Origin: Drosophila persimilis
Lineage: Eukaryota > Arthropoda > Insecta > Diptera > Drosophilidae
Direction: 5' to 3'
Assembly (NCBI RefSeq): GCF_003286085.1
Contig: NW_020825479.1
Span: 62,001 to 126,000, forward strand
DNA: 64,000 nt
Positions 40,851 through 52,700 of the stretch are shown here, in pieces; positions within the stretch are counted from its first letter, which is position 1; each line of letters opens with the position of its first letter. Under the pieces are notes generated by a model that ran no database searches, was not told the DNA's origin, and saw only the letters and a list, made by a program, of their open reading frames with translations. The position numbers and the translations under genes are program-made.

Positions 40851-43594
40851 GAATTTTGCTGTAAAAGTTTGAACTGAAAAATAAGTAAAATAAGTGACAA
40901 TTCATGTGCCTCCGAGTAGGACGTGGAAAGCAATTTGTATGGCGTACCGATGCGTCCCTTTAACCACAACTTACTCGACCTGGATGCCGACATTCGTTTC
41001 ACTTTAACTTTTTGTCTATTGTTTTCAGAAATGGTTGAACGATGTTCTGCAGCGACGCAGAGTTTCCATGGGGTGGAGTCTTCATCTTCGGGCACGGTGT
41101 GCAGGCGCTGATACAGTTGTTCACTCTCGCTTCGGTAGTCTTCATATTTGCCCCGCTGCTGCCTGATTCTCGCCAACATTTTCCTGATCCATTTGCAGAG
41201 CTTGATGTAGTAACTCCAATGGTTGGCGGGAAAGTGCATCTGCTACCACGTTTTGCTTCCCTCGGCGATAGTGGATATCGAATTGATACTGCTGCTATCC
41301 ATCCAGTGGGGTAGTCGATCGAGTTGATCCATTTCAGGGCGAGATGGTCCGTGATCACGTCAAATCGGTATCCTTCCAAGGAACAGCGCAGCTTGCGAAT
41401 TGCCCACACTATTGCCATGCATTCCTTCTCAATAACGGAGTAGTTCTCCTCGGCTTTGGACAAGCGTCGACTCGCGTAGGCTATTACTCGTTCCTTGTCC
41501 CTTATCTTTTGTGTAAGAACGGCTCCTAACCCTTGTTCGCTAGCGTCGGTTTGCAATGAAAATTTTTCATGAAAATCAGGGCAGGCGAGAACCGGCGCTT
41601 CAGTTAACCTGATCTTCAACTCCTCGAAGGCTTTTCCTGTTTTTCCGACCATTTCCATTACTGATCTTTCCTTAACAACGCAGTCATGGGTTCTACTATT
41701 TCGGAAAAGCTGGGTACAAATCGCCTGTACCAGGAGGCCATACCGATTCATCGGCGAAGTTCCTTGACACCGGCAGGAGGTTTCAGGTTGCGCACTGCGG
41801 CGATATTGTCAGGATCCGTGTGTGCGTTCCCGCTGATGACGTGCCCTAAATATTTCAGTCTGCGTGTGAAGAAGCTGCATTTGTCCTTGTTGAGTCGAAG
41901 ATTAGCCGCTGTAGAACTGTCCCGAGATGCCGCATGTGGGCCTCCACTGTGTGCCCGATAACGATAATATCATCAAGATAGGCGAATGCGTGTGGTTCCA
42001 TGTCAGGGCCAATCACGTTATCCAGTGCTCGCTGGAAGGTCGCGCCGGCGGAGTGAAGCCCAAAGGGCATCACTTTCCAGTGAAACAATCCGCGGCCCGG
42101 CACGGTGAACGCCGTGGACTCGCGGCTGGCTGGGGCAAGCGGAATTTTCCAGTAGCCGCTCTTCAGATCCAGGGTCGATATGTAGCTGGCATCTCTCAGC
42201 TGTTCCAATATGTGTTGAATCCTTGGGAGGGGGATTGATCGCGCGTTCAACTGTCGGAAGTCTATGCACATCCTGATGTCACCTGTTTTCTTGCCCACGA
42301 GGACAATTGGGGCGCTATGTGGACTCTTCGAAGGTTCAAATTTCCCTTCCTTATGCAGTTCGTCGACCTGTTTATTAATGACGGCTTGCATAGCGGGGTT
42401 TTTTGGATAATAACGTTGTTTTATAGGCTTGTTGTCGCGCATCACGATGTTATGTTCTGCAATGGGGGACACTTCGCTGAGGCCGTCGAATTGTTTCAGT
42501 TCTTGTTGCAACCATTCGGCGCTCCAGGGTTCCAGGGGCTCGTCGTCTTTGGGCTCGGATCTAGGGGTCAAAACGTCGGACAATTGGGATATACTCACGG
42601 TGGCCACTGTTGCTCCTTGCGTCCGTTGCCAGTCACTGGTGCTCCTACGGCGGGGTCCGTTGTCGCCAGTGCCGGGTTCGAATCGCATTCGTCTTTTGGA
42701 TCGCCGCTGTACTCGGAAGGTGTTGGTATCCGCTCCATGGCTCTGGGGTCGAGGCAGGGGAGCGCCGATGTCCATCCGGGTTGGTATCCTGCTGGGGTCG
42801 AGACCTCATCCGCATTCCTAGAATCCCTTGAAGGAACGGCCACGCACGTCTCGTTCGGTACGTCGTCCTTCGCAAGTTTTTCACCTCACCATCATGGATC
42901 CCAGGGGATCGGCCACGCACTCCTCGTTGGGTACGTCGTTCCTCGTCGGGTCCTGATGCTGGGTGATCCAGAGTCGGCTGAGATTCGTAGGTTGATCCAG
43001 GCTGGATCCTATGGATACTATGTCTTGAGTTCTGGTATTATGGCTGCTTTTAAAATTTAGGCGCAAGGAGACTCCTCCACACTGCAGGGTCGCGTCTATT
43101 CCGCATAGAAAATCCATCCCGAGGAGGACGTCATCCATCACGTCTTTCATTACCAGCACCGGCATCTTTACTTGTTGATCTCCTAATCGTATGTCTGCCA
43201 TCAGCGCCTGAGTCAATTCCCGGAGTGACCCATCCGCCAATCTGATCGTCGTTCGTACCATCGCTATACTCTGTCCGTTATCCAGCTCCAGAGCTTTGCG
43301 TTCGCTAACGAAGCTCCGTGTGGCGCCTGTGTCCAGAGTAGCGAGCAGGTCCTCTCCTTCCATGGTTACTTGCGCGCGAATTCGTCCTTTCTCCAGCCGC
43401 AGGGTTCCCTTTACTGCCTGGGGGTGGGAGCGGCGATCTTCGCCCGGTCCCCTGCCGAGTGAAGCGCCTGTCCGTTTCCCGACAGCATTCGATGGTGCGT
43501 AGCCCGCGACGGCCGCAGTCCCAGCAGTATAAGACTTGGGGCTGTTCATACTCCCTGGAGAAGTGTCCGGACCCGCCGCAGTTCCTACAAGCAT
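40851..43594 (-). pseudogene. pol: Gypsy B pol, array unit 1
   Basis: Protease 43594-43300 (DTGA near 43340), linker, reverse transcriptase 42600-41855 with YLDD at plus 41969-41980, RNase H 41590-41290, and a short integrase start (STPWKLCVAAEHRS) near 41070. The RNase H end is frameshifted near 41310-41190, and the integrase body is missing. The region upstream of the reverse transcriptase lost the codons around PDAYP that units 3 and 4 retain in part. Confidence 0.85.
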
Positions 43595-43678
43595 GCTACA
43601 CGTCGATTACGGTGTCGGCGTCTTGGATGATGGTTCCATTCCTGGCATTCGGCTGCTGCGAGTCCGTCGACCAATCCC

Positions 43679-44869
43679 TCACCTGGGTTCTATCGTGCCG
43701 CTGTCCTCGCAGCCGCGTGATTCCTTGGTCCTCCTTGTTTGGCCGGCCGTTGGCCCTGAAGTTTCCCGGGGATGGGTGTCTCGTGCTTGGTTCGCGTAGC
43801 CCGTGAGTTCCGACGTGCCCTTGTTACGCGTCACCTCGAAGTTCACAACCAGTTGCGTTAGTTCGGTGAGAGAATCAAAATCTTTTCGCCTCGTAAACAA
43901 CTGGTATTCCTGAGCCAGCCCGCGCTGCATCATTAGTCGAATGTCCACGAGGTACGTTTTATACGCTTCTTTTGGTCGTTGAAAATGGGTTCGAATCTCG
44001 TCCTCTAGACGTTGAAAGTACCGGGGAGGCAAAAAAACTCTGAAAACTCTTTGCGGAAGGTCTCCCATGGTTCTCCACTGAGGCGGGTCGTTCGAAACCA
44101 ACTCTCGGCCCGACCGGTCAATAACACGAGGATTCCTTGTGATAAGTGTCGTAGATCTATCCTATAGGTGGCTGCCCTCTCTTGCACGTGCTCAAGGAAA
44201 CTTAACGGATCGCCGGACCCATCAAACACGATTCCCCAGCGGACCATTTTCTCGGTGATCGCAGCGTTAAAATGCTCCTCGTTACAGGTGGGCCCCTTCG
44301 TTGATGGGTCCTTGCAACCGTGCAGGTTTCTCTGCGCCGCACCGACGTCGATGCCGTGGAGCAGGCTCTCTACCGGCACAGCGGATCCCGATGCCGGCTA
44401 CTGGCGGGTACGACATCATACGCAGTTTCTGGCGGATCGTTCCGAGGAGAATCCGTTGGTTCGTGTTCAGCTACGGAGGGAGCGCGAGATGGACAGAGGA
44501 CGCGGGATCGCTGTCTTCCGCACGTTGTATGCTGCAGGATATGGACCAAGGCAGTGGATCACTCTGTTTCACACGTTGTATATTAGCCGAAGGCTGAGGA
44601 CTACTCTTTTTTGCGCGTTGTGCACTGATCAAAGGCAGGGGATTACTGTTCTTTGCGCCTTGTATACTGATCGAGGGCTGAGGACTACTGTCCTTTTCGC
44701 GTTGTGCACAACCCGGCTTATATTGGGTCTGGCTGAACGGCCGAGCCTCTGCCGACGTCGACGTCTCGGAATCGGCCGAGAACACCACGCGAGAGAGCCG
44801 CGGGCGAATAGTTAGGTAAATAGTCGAAGATCGGGGGGTGCGGGTAGTATGAGGAAGGGATAATTGCAT
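43679..44869 (-). pseudogene. gag: Gypsy B gag, array unit 1
   Basis: Starts with a 132-codon frame (44869-44471) that includes a 42-bp (14-residue) tandem repeat rich in Ser, Pro and Gln, then the capsid domain (44379-43930) with GRAESWFRTTRLSGEPW and the segment PPRYFQRLEDEIRTHFQRP. A 7-A run at plus 44031-44037, one base shorter than in unit 2, splits the capsid frame. The two parts also lie in different frames. 44870-45104 is leader with no gene. Confidence 0.82.
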
Positions 44870-45104
44870 GTGTTATACTCGTGGGTCGTTCGGCACATCC
44901 CCGCCGCCGACGCCCAGAACTGTTCTCCGGTCTTCACCCCCTCTCTCCCCACTGAAATGTAACAGAGGTCTGGCTGCCCTTGGCTCTTTCCCCACTGTAC
45001 CGGGCGCTATGATTCCGCATGGTTTTGCCCAAGTATAACGGGGACCACGGAATTTTCGTTCTGCTTTGCGTGATGCTTCGTCGCTGCTGCTTCACTTGGA
45101 TTTT

Positions 45105-46225
45105 TATACCCGATACTCAAAATGAGTATTGGGGTATATTAGATTTGTGGTAAAAGTGTATGGGTGTAACGTCCAGAAGGAATCGTTTCCGACCCCATAA
45201 AGTATATATATTCTTGATCAGCATCAATAGCCGAGTCGATTGAGCCATGTCTGTCTGTCCGTCTGTCCGTCTGTCCGTCCGTCCGTCTGTCCGTCTGTCC
45301 GTCCCCTTCAGCGCCTAATGCTCAAAGACTATAAGAGCTAGAGCAACGATGTTTTGGATCCAGACTTCTGTGATATGTCACTGCTCCAAAAATATTTCAA
45401 AACTTTGCCCCGCCCACTTCCGCCCCCACAAAGGGCGAAAATCTGTGGCATCCACAATTTCGACGATACGAGAAAACTAAAAACGCAGAATCGTAGAAGA
45501 TGCCTATATCTTCTAGAGTGCAAAATCTGAACCAGATCGTATAATTATTACAGCCAGAATCACGAAAACAATTTCACTCTTTCTCGCTCTGTCTCACTCT
45601 AACACACAGGTTTCATGGTCGGTTTTGCCAATTGCAAAATATGAGTTCAAGGATCTCAGAACCTATAAGAGCCAGAGCAACCAAATTTGGTATCCACACT
45701 CCTGTGATATCGGACCTTGACCGTTTCATGTCCAAATTTCGCCACACCCCCTTCCGCCCCCGCAAAGGACGAAAATCTGAGGCAACCACAAATCTCAGAG
45801 ACTATTAAGGCTAGAGTAACCAAATTTGGTGCACACACTCCTTTAAAATGTCACTATAAAACGTATATCTCAGAATTTCGCCCCACCCCCCTCCGCCCCC
45901 ACAAAGGACGAAAATCTGTTGCATCCACAATATTGCAGATTTGAGAAAACTAAAAACGCAGAATCATAGATAATGACCATATCTATTAGATTGCTGAATC
46001 TGGATCAGATCAGATCATTTTTGTAGCCAAAAGGAACAAATCAATTTGCATTGGCTACGCAGCGCCCGACGTCACGCTCAGACTGATTTTCTGTCTGTCT
46101 CGCACGCATTCTTTGTCGTGTCGTTTAATATTAGCGGCGTCTGCCGGAGGAGAGCCATACTGACTTAGTCTCGGGTATAACTGTAGAGTTGTGGTGTCCG
46201 CAGCAACTCACAACGTTCCCCCTCG
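45105..46225 (-). mobile_element. mini-me/DINE-like element, full length, unit 1
   Basis: 1121 bp, tail palindrome first, GTCY microsatellite at 45249-45304, two modules, head hairpin and CCCCCTCG end. Flanked by T-runs on both sides, which fits the TT preference described for Helentron-type insertion. Positions 45573-45600 hold the GA-rich motif in reverse. Confidence 0.88.
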
Positions 46226-46680
46226 TTTTTTCCTTTATACATACCTAATTTACTTACTTCTAATATCCTATATTATATTCCTATCTTATCTATTTATACT
46301 CCACCGTTTATATATACCTATATCTATACATTTTTTTTCTCCTTAGGGATTAAGCCTCCTATTTTTTTTCATTCCATTAATTTTGTATCTTGAGTTGCCT
46401 GCTGATTGTACTTCAATACTTGTATTATTTTTGGAAGTGAAACTTGGTTTGCTAGTTTTTGATTGAAGCAACATGTCTATGATGAAGTACAACGAAATAT
46501 ATTGAATTTTATTAGCAATGAACATGGAGTAGACTTATAATTTCCTAGGGACAGGGTGACGTAAATGGGGTAGGGTAAGAATTATAGGGATTTCCAGAAC
46601 CTTCGTACCACTGGAAATCATGGAAGGGTGGGTATAGAATCGTGGGGGTCGACTTCCATCGCTAGACCTCACGCCCTCAC
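46226..46680. other. Array spacer, unit 2
   Basis: Shortened version of 40124-40850: a deletion joins CACGCCC directly to the CGCACAACTTACTCG segment. No gene seen. Confidence 0.45.
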
Positions 46681-49305
46681 GCACAACTTACTCGACCTGG
46701 ATGCCGACATTCGTTTCACTTTAACTTTTTGTCTATTGTTTTCAGAAATGGTTGAACGATGTTCTGCAGCGACGCAGAGTTTCCATGGGGTGGAGTCTTC
46801 ATCTTCGGGCACGGTGTGCAGGCGCTGATACAGTTGTTCACTCTCGCTTCGGTAGTCTTCATATTTGCCCCGCTGCTGCCTGATTCTCGCCAACATTTTC
46901 CTGATCCATTTGCAGAGCTTGATGTAGTAACTCCAATGGTTGGCGGGAAAGTGCATCTGCTACCACGTTTTGCTTCCCTCGGCGATAGTGGATATCGAAT
47001 TGATACTGCTGCTATCCATCCAGTGGGGTAGTCGATCGAGTTGATCCATTTCAGGGCGAGATGGTCCGTGATCACGTCAAATCGGTATCCTTCCAAGGAA
47101 CAGCGCAGCTTGCGAATTGCCCACACTATTGCCATGCATTCCTTCTCAATAACGGAGTAGTTCTCCTCGGCTTTGGACAAGCGTCGACTCGCGTAGGCTA
47201 TTACTCGTTCCTTGTCCCTTATCTTTTGTGTAAGAACGGCTCCTAACCCTTGTTCGCTAGCGTCGGTTTGCAATGAAAATTTTTCATGAAAATCAGGGCA
47301 GGCGAGAACCGGCGCTTCAGTTAACCTGATCTTCAACTCCTCGAAGGCTTTTCCTGTTTTTCCGCCCATTTCCATTACTGATCTTTCCTTAACAACGCAG
47401 TCATGGGTTCTACTATTTCGGAAAAGCTGGGTACAAATCGCCTGTACCAGGAGGCCATACCGATTCATCGGCGAAGTTCCTTGACACCGGCAGGAGGTTT
47501 CAGGTTGCGCACTGCGGCGATATTGTCAGGATCCGTGTGTGCGTTCCCGCTGATGACGTGCCCTAAATATTTCAGTCTGCGTGTGAAGAAGCTGCATTTG
47601 TCCTTGTTGAGTCGAAGATTAGCCGCTGTAGAACTGTCCCGAGATGCCGCATGTGGGCCTCCACTGTGTGCCCGATAACGATAATATCATCAAGATAGGC
47701 GAATGCGTGTGGTTCCATGTCAGGGCCGTTATCCAGTGCTCGCTGGAAGGTCGCGCCGGCGGAGTGAAGCCCAAAGGGCATCACTTTCCAGTGAAACAAT
47801 CCGCGGCCCGGCACGGTGAACGCCGTGCACTCGCGGCTGGCTGGGGCAAGCGGAATTTTCCAGTAGCCGCTCTTCAGATCGAGGGTCGATATGTAGCTGG
47901 CATCTCTCAGCTGTTCCAATATGTGTTGAATCCTGGGGAGGGGGATTGATCGCGCGTTCAACTGTCGGAAGTCTATGCACATCCTGATGTCACCTGTTTT
48001 CTTGCCCACGAGGACAATTGGGGCGCTATGTGGACTCTTCGAAGGTTCAAATTTCCCTTCCTTATGCAGTTCGTCGACCTGTTTATTAATGACGGCTTGC
48101 ATAGCGGGGTTTTTTGGATAATAACGTTGTTTTATAGGCTTGTTGTCGCGCATCACGATGTTATGTTCTGCAATGGGGGACACTTCGCTGAGGCCGTCGA
48201 ATTGTTTCAGTTCTTGTTGCAACCATTCGGCGCTCCAGGGTTCCAGGGGCTCGTCGTCTTTGGGCTCGGATCTAGGGGTCAAAACGTCGGACAATTGGGA
48301 TATACTCACGGTGGCCACTGTTGCTCCTTGCGTCCGTTGCCAGTCACTGGTGCTCCTACGGCGGGGTCCGTTGTCGCCAGTGCCGGGTTCGAATCGCATT
48401 CGTCTTTTGGATCGCCGCTGTACTCGGAAGGTGTTGGTATCCGCTCCATGGCTCTGGGGTCGAGGCAGGGGAGCGCCGATGTCCATCCGGGTTGGTATCC
48501 TGCTGGGGTCGAGACCTCATCCGCATTCCTAGAATCCCTTGAAGGAACGGCCACGCACGTCTCGTTCGGTACGTCGTCCTTCGCAAGTTTTTCACCTCAC
48601 CATCATGGATCCCAGGGGATCGGCCACGCACTCCTCGTTGGGTACGTCGTTCCTCGTCGGGTCCTGATGCTGGGTGATCCAGAGTCGGCTGAGATTCGTA
48701 GGTTGATCCAGGCTGGATCCTATGGATACTATGTCTTGAGTTCTGGTATTATGGCTGCTTTTAAAATTTAGGCGCAAGGAGACTCCTCCACACTGCAGGG
48801 TCGCGTCTATTCCGCATAGAAAATCCATCCCGAGGAGGACGTCATCCATCACGTCTTTCATTACCAGCACCGGCATCTTTACTTGTTGATCTCCTAATCG
48901 TATGTCTGCCATCAGCGCCTGAGTCAATTCCCGGAGTGACCCATCCGCCAATCTGATCGTCGTTCGTACCATCGCTATACTCTGTCCGTTATCCAGCTCC
49001 AGAGCTTTGCGTTCGCTAACGAAGCTCCGTGTGGCGCCTGTGTCCAGAGTAGCGAGCAGGTCCTCTCCTTCCATGGTTACTTGCGCGCGAATTCGTCCTT
49101 TCTCCAGCCGCAGGGTTCCCTTTACTGCCTGGGGGTGGGAGCGGCGATCTTCGCCCGGTCCCCTGCCGAGTGAAGCGCCTGTCCGTTTCCCGACAGCATT
49201 CGATGGTGCGTAGCCCGCGACGGCCGCAGTCCCAGCAGTATAAGACTTGGGGCTGTTCATACTCCCTGGAGAAGTGTCCGGACCCGCCGCAGTTCCTACA
49301 AGCAT
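46681..49305 (-). pseudogene. pol: Gypsy B pol, array unit 2
   Basis: Near-identical to unit 1 at an offset of 5711. Protease 49305-49010, reverse transcriptase 48300-47572, RNase H 47310-47010. A 6-bp in-frame deletion near 47729 removes two residues before GPDMEPHAFAYLDD. RNase H end and integrase are broken as in unit 1. Confidence 0.85.
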
Positions 49306-49389
49306 GCTACACGTCGATTACGGTGTCGGCGTCTTGGATGATGGTTCCATTCCTGGCATTCGGCTGCTGCGAGTCCGTCGACCAATCCC

Positions 49390-50091
49390 TCACCTGGGTT
49401 CTATCGTGCCGCTGTCCTCGCAGCCGCGTGATTCCTTGGTCCTCCTTGTTTGGCCGGCCGTTGGCCCTGAAGTTTCCCGGGGATGGGTGTCTCGTGCTTG
49501 GTTCGCGTAGCCCGTGAGTTCCGACGTGCCCTTGTTACGCGTCACCTCGAAGTTCACAACCAGTTGCGTTAGTTCGGTGAGAGAATCAAAATCTTTTCGC
49601 CTCGTAAACAACTGGTATTCCTGAGCCAGCCCGCGCTGCATCATTAGTCGAATGTCCACGAGGTACGTTTTATACGCTTCTTTTGGTCGTTGAAAATGGG
49701 TTCGAATCTCGTCCTCTAGACGTTGAAAGTACCGGGGAGGCAAAAAAAACTCTGAAAACTCTTTGCGGAAGGTCTCCCATGGTTCTCCACTGAGGCGGGT
49801 CGTTCGAAACCAACTCTCGGCCCGACCGGTCAATAACACGAGGATTCCTTGTGATAAGTGTCGTAGATCTATCCTATAGGTGGCTGCCCTCTCTTGCACG
49901 TGCTCAAGGAAACTTAACGGATCGCCGGACCCATCAAACACGATTCCCCAGCGGACCATTTTCTCGGTGATCGCAGCGTTAAAATGCTCCTCGTTACAGG
50001 TGGGCCCCTTCGTTGATGGGTCCTTGCAACCGTGCAGGTTTCTCTGCGCCGCACCGACGTCGATGCCGTGGAGCAGGCTCTCTACCGGCAC
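49390..50091 (-). CDS. gag: Gypsy B gag, open in array unit 2
   Basis: A 233-codon open frame, the longest gag in the window, with the capsid-type retrotransposon Gag domain (VFDGSGDPLSFLEHVQERA, GRAESWFRT, FRKEFSEFFLPPRYFQRLED). It stays open because an A-run at plus 49742-49749 has eight As; units 1, 3 and 4 have seven. It ends before the zinc knuckle, which lies in another frame downstream. The Met at 50091 may not be the true start because a Ser/Pro repeat region precedes it in another frame. Confidence 0.75.
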   Translation of the reverse strand: MPVESLLHGIDVGAAQRNLHGCKDPSTKGPTCNEEHFNAAITEKMVRWGIVFDGSGDPLSFLEHVQERAATYRIDLRHLSQGILVLLTGRAESWFRTTRLSGEPWETFRKEFSEFFLPPRYFQRLEDEIRTHFQRPKEAYKTYLVDIRLMMQRGLAQEYQLFTRRKDFDSLTELTQLVVNFEVTRNKGTSELTGYANQARDTHPRETSGPTAGQTRRTKESRGCEDSGTIEPR

Positions 50092-50182
50092 AGCGGATCC
50101 CGATGCCGGCTACTGGCGGGTACGACATCATACGCAGTTTCTGGCGGATCGTTCCGAGGAGAATCCGTTGGTTCGTGTTCAG

Positions 50183-50581
50183 CTACGGAGGGAGCGCGAG
50201 ATGGACAGAGGACGCGGGATCGCTGTCTTCCGCACGTTGTATGCTGCAGGATATGGACCAAGGCAGGGGATCACTCTGTTTCACACGTTGTATATTAGCC
50301 GAAGGCTGAGGACTACTCTTTTTTGCGCGTTGTGCACTGATCAAAGGCAGGGGATTACTGTTCTTTGCGCCTTGTATACTGATCGAGGGCTGAGGACTAC
50401 TGTCCTTTTCGCGTTGTGCACAACCCGGCTTATATTGGGTCTGGCTGAACGGCCGAGCCTCTGCCGACGTCGACGTCTCGGAATCGGCCGAGAACACCAC
50501 GCGAGAGAGCCGCGGGCGAATAGTTAGGTAAATAGTCGAAGATCGGGGGGTGCGGGTAGTATGAGGAAGGGATAATTGCAT
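50183..50581 (-). pseudogene. Gypsy B gag N-terminal repeat region, unit 2
   Basis: A 132-codon frame upstream of the capsid ORF with about five 14-residue repeats (42 bp; for example QRAKKSSPQPSANI). It is not in frame with the capsid ORF, so it is either a separate small ORF or a frameshifted Gag N-terminus. Present in all four units (44471-44869, 56313-56711, 61837-62235). 50582-50816 is leader. Confidence 0.6.
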
Positions 50582-50816
50582 GTGTTATACTCGTGGGTCG
50601 TTCGGCACATCCCCGCCGCCGACGCCCAGAACTGTTCTCCGGTCTTCACCCCCTCTCTCCCCACTGAAATGTAACAGAGGTCTGGCTGCCCTTGGCTCTT
50701 TCCCCACTGTACCGGGCGCTATGATTCCGCATGGTTTTGCCCAAGTATAACGGGGACCACGGAATTTTCGTTCTGCTTTGCGTGATGCTTCGTCGCTGCT
50801 GCTTCACTTGGATTTT

Positions 50817-51937
50817 TATACCCGATACTCAAAATGAGTATTGGGGTATATTAGATTTGTGGTAAAAGTGTATGGGTGTAACGTCCAGAAGGAATCGTTT
50901 CCGACCCCATAAAGTATATATATTCTTGATCAGCATCAATAGCCGAGTGGATTGAGCCATGTCTGTCTGTCCGTCTGTCCGTCTGTCCGTCCGTCCGTCT
51001 GTCCGTCTGTCCGTCCCCTTCAGCGCCTAATGCTCAAAGACTATAAGAGCTAGAGCAACGATGTTTTGGATCCAGACTTCTGTGATATGTCACTGCTCCA
51101 AAAATATTTCAAAACTTTGCCCCGCCCACTTCCGCCCCCACAAAGGGCGAAAATCTGTGGCATCCACAATTTCGACGATACGAGAAAACTAAAATCGCAG
51201 AATCGTAGAAGATGACTATATCTTCTAGAGTGCAAAATCTGAACCAGATCGTATAATTATTACAGCCAGAATCACGAAAACAATTTCACTCTTTCTCGCT
51301 CTGTCTCACTCTAACACACAGGTTTCATGGTCGGTTTTGCCAATTGCAAAATATGAGTTCAAGGATCTCAGAACCTATAAGAGCCAGAGCAACCAAATTT
51401 GGTATCCACACTCCTGTGATATCGGACCTTGACCGTTTCATGTCCAAATTTCGCCACACCCCCTTCCGCCCCCGCAAAGAACGAAAATCTGAGGCAACCA
51501 CAAATCTCAGAGACTATTAAGGCTAGAGTAACCAAATTTGGTACACACACTCCTTTAAAGTGTCACTATAAAACGTATATCTCAGAATTTCGCCCCACCC
51601 CCATCCGCCCCCACAAAGGACGAAAATCTGTTGCATCCACAATATTGCAGATTTGAGAAAACTAAAAACGCAGAATCATAGATAATGACCATATCTATTA
51701 GATTGCTGAATCTGGATCAGATCAGATCATTTTTGTAGCCAAAAGGAACAAATCAATTTGCATTGGCTACGCAGCGCCCGACGTCACGCTCAGACTGATT
51801 TTCTGTCTGTCTCGCACGCATTCTTTGTCGTGTCGTTTAATATTAGCGGCGTCTGCCGGAGGAGAGCCATACTGACTTAGTCTCGGGTATAACTGTAGAG
51901 TTGTGGTGTCCGCAGCAACTCACAACGTTCCCCCTCG
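50817..51937 (-). mobile_element. mini-me/DINE-like element, full length, unit 2
   Basis: 1121 bp, the same length as the unit 1 copy and nearly identical to it, with GTCY microsatellite at 50961-51016. Shared position and length show it was copied with the unit rather than inserted independently. Confidence 0.88.
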
Positions 51938-52700
51938 TTTTTTCCTTTATACATACCTAATTTACTTACTTCTAATATCCTATATTATATTCCTATCTTA
52001 TCTATTTATACTCCACCGTTTATATATACCTATATCTATACATTTTTTTTCTCCTTAGGGATTAAGCCTCCTATTTTTTTTCATTCCATTAATTTTGTAT
52101 CTTGAGTTGCCTGCTGATTGTACTTCAATACTTGTATTATTTTTGGAAGTGAAACTTGGTTTGCTAGTTTTTGATTGAAGCAACATGTCTATGATGAAGT
52201 ACAACGAAATATATTGAATTTTATTAGCAATGAACATGGAGTAGACTTATAATTTCCTAGGGACAGGGTGACGTAAATGGGGTAGGGTAAGAATTATAGG
52301 GATTTCCAGAACCTTCGTACCACTGGAAATCATGGAAGGGTGGGTATAGAATCGTGGGGGTCGACTTCCATCGCTAGACCTCACGCCCGCGAGAGTTTGG
52401 AACACGCCGACGAAAGCCCCTAGTACTTTCGGGTACGCCCTATGATTGTGCCAGTTAATGTCCGTTATGCTCGGAATAGGCATAGTGTTGTTTTCGGAGT
52501 TCGCTCCCTGTAGAGTCACGGGATTCTAAAATTTTAAAGTTTATGTATTAGGAGTCGAGATGCGGTCAAACGAACCCCCCCAAGTTACCGAATGAGCACG
52601 GAACCAAAGAATCCCCACCGGCCGTGACCTCGACATCCCCTCCAATCCATCCCCTACTCACGTATAGAAATATATCGTGGAAATGTTACAGAATTTTGCT
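51938..52700. other. Array spacer, unit 3
   Basis: Full version of the spacer, with the 23 bases missing from unit 1. No gene seen; minus-strand frames up to 120 codons are chimeric or chance. Confidence 0.45.
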
